Assembly (NCBI GenBank): GCA_018417955.1
Contig: JACTVC010000006.1
Coordinates: forward strand, 1,488,001 to 1,552,000
Direction: 5' to 3'
Origin: Laccaria trichodermophora
Taxonomy: Eukaryota > Basidiomycota > Agaricomycetes > Agaricales > Hydnangiaceae
DNA length: 64,000 bases
The notes under the pieces are model-generated. The model saw nothing but the letters and a program-made list of their open reading frames with translations, was not told the DNA's origin and did no database searches. Shown piece after piece: positions 59,661-64,000 of this stretch (within the stretch, counting starts at the first letter, position 1; each line of letters starts with the position of its first letter). A program made the translations under genes and the position numbers.

Positions 59661-62624
59661 GACAGTGATAAGACAAAGAGACGGGCGCAGTGGTGTACCC
59701 TCGGGGAAGTGGGGAAAGGGAACGGATAAGGCTTGAACGCGGTGGTTATTGTTTAAGAGGAAATTGGAGGGAGTGGTGTATGCGCTGTGTTCGCTGGAAG
59801 GGGAAGATAAGACCCCTGAAAGTTGGAGTCACGGCTGTGACCACGACAACCAACAACAGTTCCCGCCATGTTATTGCCTATTTGTAGCGCTTGACTCTGC
59901 TCCGAATATCACCCCGGATACACCGACCCTCACCTCTATCAGCCTCATTGTCGCCCTTCTATCGCTTTGTGACTTTTATCAACCCTTCCATTGATTTTGA
60001 TTTTCGAGATAACCGTCACAGACATCTCGTCGACATGCCACAAAGCTTAACTATAAGTATACGTATGTATCGCCTAGCTGGAATTGGTGCACACGCCTGA
60101 ATCCAAGAGCAACTGCGGAATCAGCCATATTTGTTTGCCTGCACTGCACGATGCAAAGTTTATACTCGCCACTACTCAGCGTGCCCACCAGGCCTTCCCC
60201 GCATGTTTGGTTGTCGTAAATTCTTGGTAATTCTTGCTCGTACAACTTGTTAAAGTTTTGGTGCATCACTACCAAACTTTACCTAAGCCGTTTTTTGAAC
60301 CTGAGTGTTTCAAGAAATTTTTCTTACCTATTTCACTTGTGTTTATTTCAATCCTTCTCATCATGCTCCGGTCAGGATCCAGTACTCAGGAGTCAGCACA
60401 CATCGCCACCTTTCCCTCTCAGGCTACCAATGTTTGGCGCAACCTCTCTGGACAAACTCTGATGATACAGGAAAGATCCAACGATAGAGAGATAAGTAAG
60501 TGGCAGAAGATAGCGTTATCTCAGAGTCAGGTATACATAGAGCCCTTACAGATGATAGCGGCCTTAAACGCTTCTCCCTATCTTTTCATTCCCTTACAAA
60601 GGTTCAATCCCACTGCGTGCCGATTTTTTTTTTTGAGCGCTTAGGCGCCGGTGCATCAAGCCGTCCCATAGGCCGATCTACCCAAGAGACCAGATCTAGC
60701 CTGTTTCGACCTCAAGGCTTTGCTGGTTGGTCAGTTTGCGAAGAGCCCCGAGTAGGCCCGGGTTGGCATCAGGTTGCCACAAGCTAATACGCCCTCAAGG
60801 CCTCTTTCGTGGCGCGGTAATGCCTCACTCCTAGGAGTGCTTCCATCGGCACCTACTACCGTGACGCCGTATTCAAACACATCATTCATTAAGCTTTGTT
60901 TTAATCAAGCGTCACTTATGACATTAACCAGCAATCCCCTTTCGTTAAGGCTCCTATCACTCTCAGTGGACCTCTTGAAGCATACACATTAGTTATGCAT
61001 CCCCCCACCTCCCATCAGCCCTAATTTCGGTGTTCAATGTCCATTCCCATGAGCTCAAGTCATCGCAAAAACATTGGAGAGCGTGTCGTCATCAAACGTG
61101 TCGTCAACAGTTCGTCATTGCTTGCACTCTTAAACGTCTAAACCGTCATCACTGTCTGAAGAACACTCAACAATGCCTAATTGCATTCGTTGTTCTCTTC
61201 AAACTTGCGTAAATAATGGCCCACCCGTTCAAGCCCGTTCACCTCCGAGAAAAACTCACGCGCAACCACGCCCCTTCGCATTGGATTGCCCATATGGCTA
61301 AGCTCCGTAAAACCCAATTTGGATGTCTCGCCGGGGCCATTTGGAAGAAGAATATCACCTTGTCGGGGATCTTTGCACTAGTGTTTTAGCCTTGGGACTT
61401 TTTAATTGATCAATGGCTTTACAAAAATCTGAGGCGCTACGAGGTTATCGCTCTGAAGTTCTAAATTTTACTCTCGGTCCTCGGTCGTCCGCGCTATACA
61501 CCGAGCAGAATAAGGTCTATCTCGAATTTGACGGGCGGGTGATGGTGGCTGCTGGTCTCGGACGCCATCCCATTTTCAAGTACACTAAGCTACCCTGCCT
61601 GACAATCATCAAACGCTTGATTAGTGCCACAGACCGTCCTCCAGTTTCGCGCTGCGTGATTTACGGAGCAGAGATAACATGGTTTCACACATGGTGACCA
61701 CGAGATAGAATTCTAATTTTTTTAAATCTAAACGACTACAACTTTCATAGTTTCAAACAAAGAGATTAGTAAGGAAGTTAGATAGGTTTGCCAAGTTGTT
61801 ATGGGGGATGTGCATCGAATACTTTGTTCTAGCGATGACGGCAACTTTGAGTGGAGTGAGCACAGATCACGTCACGGCGAGCAATTTCTCATTTACGTAC
61901 ATAGTTATACGTGTGGTATTCGTCAAGCAGATTGTGTTGTCAACCACAGTGGAAGATGTGATAACGCCTCTGGAGAGCCAGGCATCAAGATGGAAAGATG
62001 TAGCCCATCCTCCACTAAGTCAAGAATTTTGCGTTCGACCCCTTCACTGAGCTCACACACAGTCGAACTAAAGCTCCCAATACCTACAACTGAAAATGAC
62101 TTGAGAGTCGTGATCTTATCGCTCTCATCGGGACTTTCACATTTTACTTTTTTCGACTTGTGCAAGTCACTACAAGTCGAAAAAGGCGGAAAAGCCACAA
62201 GTTAAAAAGCCAGGCCAAATTTTGTGAAAAGCAGCTATTGGCAAGCAAACGAAAAAGTTGAAAAAGTCACGGAAAAGAGCAATCAAGGCAAAACTAGCAA
62301 CTAAAGTGCAAATTTACTGAACTACATAGTCTACCCAACTTCATGGAAATCTACCTAGCTTGGAGAGATGCATAGAGAATCTGTCGGAGGGAAATTTATA
62401 AGAGGAAAATTCAAGAATATGGAATGACACACCAGATTGCCTCCTGAACCCGTCGCAATCCATCATCAACAAGCGTCCAAGCATGCATGCTATGATTGCA
62501 GTAAATGCAGCAGCACCCGCATGGTACATGCAGCAGACCAAGCGGGGTAGAGGGGAAGGCTGGTAGATGAGAGTTGAGGAGAAGAATGGAGATCTGCTAG
62601 GATGTCATATTTTCGGTGGATTAG
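59661..62624. other. Long stretch without a recognised gene
   Basis: Frames such as 60234-60644 (+), 61413-61697 (+) and 61801-62205 (+) are open for 90-140 codons but show no family motif or consistent splicing. They may be remnants or chance. At 62149-62184 a 13-bp perfect stem (TTTTTCGACTTGT / ACAAGTCGAAAAA) flanks a 10-bp loop. Confidence 0.4.
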
Positions 62625-62685
62625 CTTTCCGGCTTTTACACTTTTCAGCTGGTTGCAAGCTAAAAAGCAGCTAAAAGCCGGAAAG
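62625..62685. mobile_element. Short hairpin element at the end of the F-box gene
   Basis: A perfect 14-bp inverted repeat, CTTTCCGGCTTTTA / TAAAAGCCGGAAAG, spans 61 bp. A TA lies close to each end, so a TA-target MITE remnant is possible. The F-box stop codon (62673-62671) falls inside the right arm. Confidence 0.5.
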
Positions 62686-63969
62686 TAAATTGTTAACTTG
62701 CTGATGCTTCCGTCTGCCCTCCAGCATCCCATGCATGTCATGAATTGTAAACGAGAACATGCCGCAAAGTGTCAGGGCTTGCAAGTTGGGGAGGAACAGT
62801 CGATGGGAGTCGGCGCGGTGTAGGAAGTCAAGAAAGTTTTTGGAGAAGTGAAAGTCTCTTTCTTCGACATTGAGGTGAATGAGAGAAGGGAGGGCGTCTA
62901 GAATTTGTATAAGGTATGTTTCCAGCTGAAAGATGTTATTTAAGATCAGACTGTGTAAATTGCAAGAAGAGCGTGAAAAAAAGGAAGCAAGCAAGGCCGG
63001 AGTGGTATCCTCCGTCCAATTTGAGCAAGTGATTTGTAGCTTTCTCAATGCAGGAAGAGTTACGCTGCCGAAAACCGAGGCTATCTCTTGCACTTCGGAG
63101 CTTGTGACGTCAAAGGACTCTATGCCGCTGTGCGTAATGGGAACAGGATGTGTGACGATGTCTTCATTTTCGCTTGTTACCATGTCAAGGTGACAAGTGA
63201 TCAAATTTCGGCATTCGCAGAAAACACGAAAGCACTCCTCGATGAGGAGACGATCAGCATACAATATCGTAAGCTGCTTCCAAGGTAGAAATAAGTTGTC
63301 CAGGTAATAGCGTCCAAGGTCAAGGCTTCGAAGTAAGGGGCAATTTTCAAATATGCGTAGGTCGATTTCAATAATCTTCCCCTTAGGGGGTCGGATTGAG
63401 AGTGATTTCAGGACGGGAAGATTGTCCTTTATCGGAATAAGATCGGCATAATTATCCTCCGGCAGAAGTATGCCTGCCGTTTCCCATTTGCGGGAAAAGG
63501 AAGCGCCGATAGTGTGCATGATTTTTTGTGGAAGGGGCACCCTCCAACCTCTGTATGGCTCTTCCTCGTTGAGATAGATGTGGAGGTTCCGTGAGCCTGC
63601 CCTGGAAATCCATTCCTCAAGCAACTCATTTTGCACATTTAATCTGACTGGTACGACGAGAAGATCGATGACTTCCCAAAGGGATGGTATCGACCAACAA
63701 ATTTTCCGCCACGCGCCGCAGACTTTTCCCAAGACCAGCGGAGAGGTTACTCTGGGAGGTCGGCGCCGTGGAATATAGTCGCACACCGTCATGAATATTT
63801 CGGCCATTATTTCTGGTGGTAGTAGCGAGTGAATGGCCGCAGGAGCGGCGTTGCCATTTGTTTTTGTGGAAGATGTCCTTAGCAAGTCGGCCAGCGAAAG
63901 AATGGCATCAGTCGTTGTGATATTGTTATCTCTGTTCGCCTCGCTTCTTGGAGTAGAACTGCCGTCCAT
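62671..63969 (-). CDS. F-box protein with leucine-rich-like C-terminal region
   Basis: One exon of 432 codons from ATG 63969. An F-box lies near residues 48-97 (LLPPEIMAEIFMTVCDYIPR, then SPLVLGKVCGAWRKICWSIP and SLW), the form common in Agaricomycetes. The rest has degenerate leucine-rich character (LPVLKSLSIRPPKGK, CPLLRSLDLGRYYLDN, LPSLIHLNVEERDF, LPNLQALTLCGMFSF). Such proteins recruit substrates to SCF ubiquitin ligases; the target is unknown. The last residues (NLLSGF) and the stop are encoded by a small hairpin element, so the original C-terminus may have been replaced. The protein is somewhat shorter than many relatives. Confidence 0.8.
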   Translation of the reverse strand: MDGSSTPRSEANRDNNITTTDAILSLADLLRTSSTKTNGNAAPAAIHSLLPPEIMAEIFMTVCDYIPRRRPPRVTSPLVLGKVCGAWRKICWSIPSLWEVIDLLVVPVRLNVQNELLEEWISRAGSRNLHIYLNEEEPYRGWRVPLPQKIMHTIGASFSRKWETAGILLPEDNYADLIPIKDNLPVLKSLSIRPPKGKIIEIDLRIFENCPLLRSLDLGRYYLDNLFLPWKQLTILYADRLLIEECFRVFCECRNLITCHLDMVTSENEDIVTHPVPITHSGIESFDVTSSEVQEIASVFGSVTLPALRKLQITCSNWTEDTTPALLASFFSRSSCNLHSLILNNIFQLETYLIQILDALPSLIHLNVEERDFHFSKNFLDFLHRADSHRLFLPNLQALTLCGMFSFTIHDMHGMLEGRRKHQQVNNLLSGF

Positions 63970-64000
63970 TGTGTTGACGGGGAGGGTAGAGAAGAGAATT
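63970..64000. other. Window edge upstream of the F-box gene
   Basis: Only 31 bp of 5' flank remain. Confidence 0.5.

Noticed and set aside
60234..60644. Membrane protein gene
   Set aside because: The 136-codon frame has one hydrophobic stretch but no family motif, splice support or conserved start context.

Overview
The window looks like a chromosome segment of a mushroom-forming basidiomycete (Agaricomycetes). The signs are intron-dense genes with introns mostly 45-65 bp long, a NACHT-WD40 NLR, a TPR-CHAT protease-like protein, an Agaricomycete-style F-box protein, and a Crypton-type tyrosine recombinase. Exon structures were read by hand from splice motifs, reading frame and family resemblance. 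No search or alignment program was run.

Left arm (1-11 kb): a questin-oxidase-like gene (244-2309, +) is followed by a geranylgeranyl diphosphate synthase (2496-3934, +), an O-acetylhomoserine sulfhydrylase (6406-4385, -), a low-complexity Ser/Thr-Pro repeat protein (7115-8643, +), and a decayed fungal transcription factor (about 9751-8987, -).

Accessory zone (about 11-32 kb): gene-poor and built of nested mobile elements. It holds an apparently intact Crypton-like tyrosine recombinase (14833-12557, -) and a XPG/FEN-superfamily nuclease gene on the same strand (17140-15066, with one in-frame TGA). It also holds a broken fragment of the mitochondrial ATP synthase beta gene, two hAT-type elements with perfect 8-bp target duplications (20175-20766 and 25416-26939), and a family of about 146-bp repeats. 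A CACTA-like hairpin and several further inverted-repeat elements complete it.

Immune-like cluster (32-49 kb): a NACHT-WD40 NLR (about 38330-32134, -) with 21 near-identical WD40 repeats sits head-to-head with a RhoGEF gene (38502-43418, +). Next is a small cytosolic protein of unknown function (44780-43654, -), divergent from a 1315-residue TPR-CHAT protein (45061-49008, +). Protease-like gene plus divergent small partner recalls fungal protease/effector cell-death pairs. This pair is the best candidate in the window for an undescribed system.

Right arm (49-64 kb): conserved genes resume. They are a SLC26/SulP-type transporter with STAS and cyclic-nucleotide-binding-like domains (54783-49189, -), divergent from CFIm25 (54966-56255, +), and then a secreted M36 fungalysin (59660-56943, -). 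The 59.7-62.6 kb stretch carries no recognisable gene. A F-box protein (63969-62671, -) ends inside a small hairpin element.
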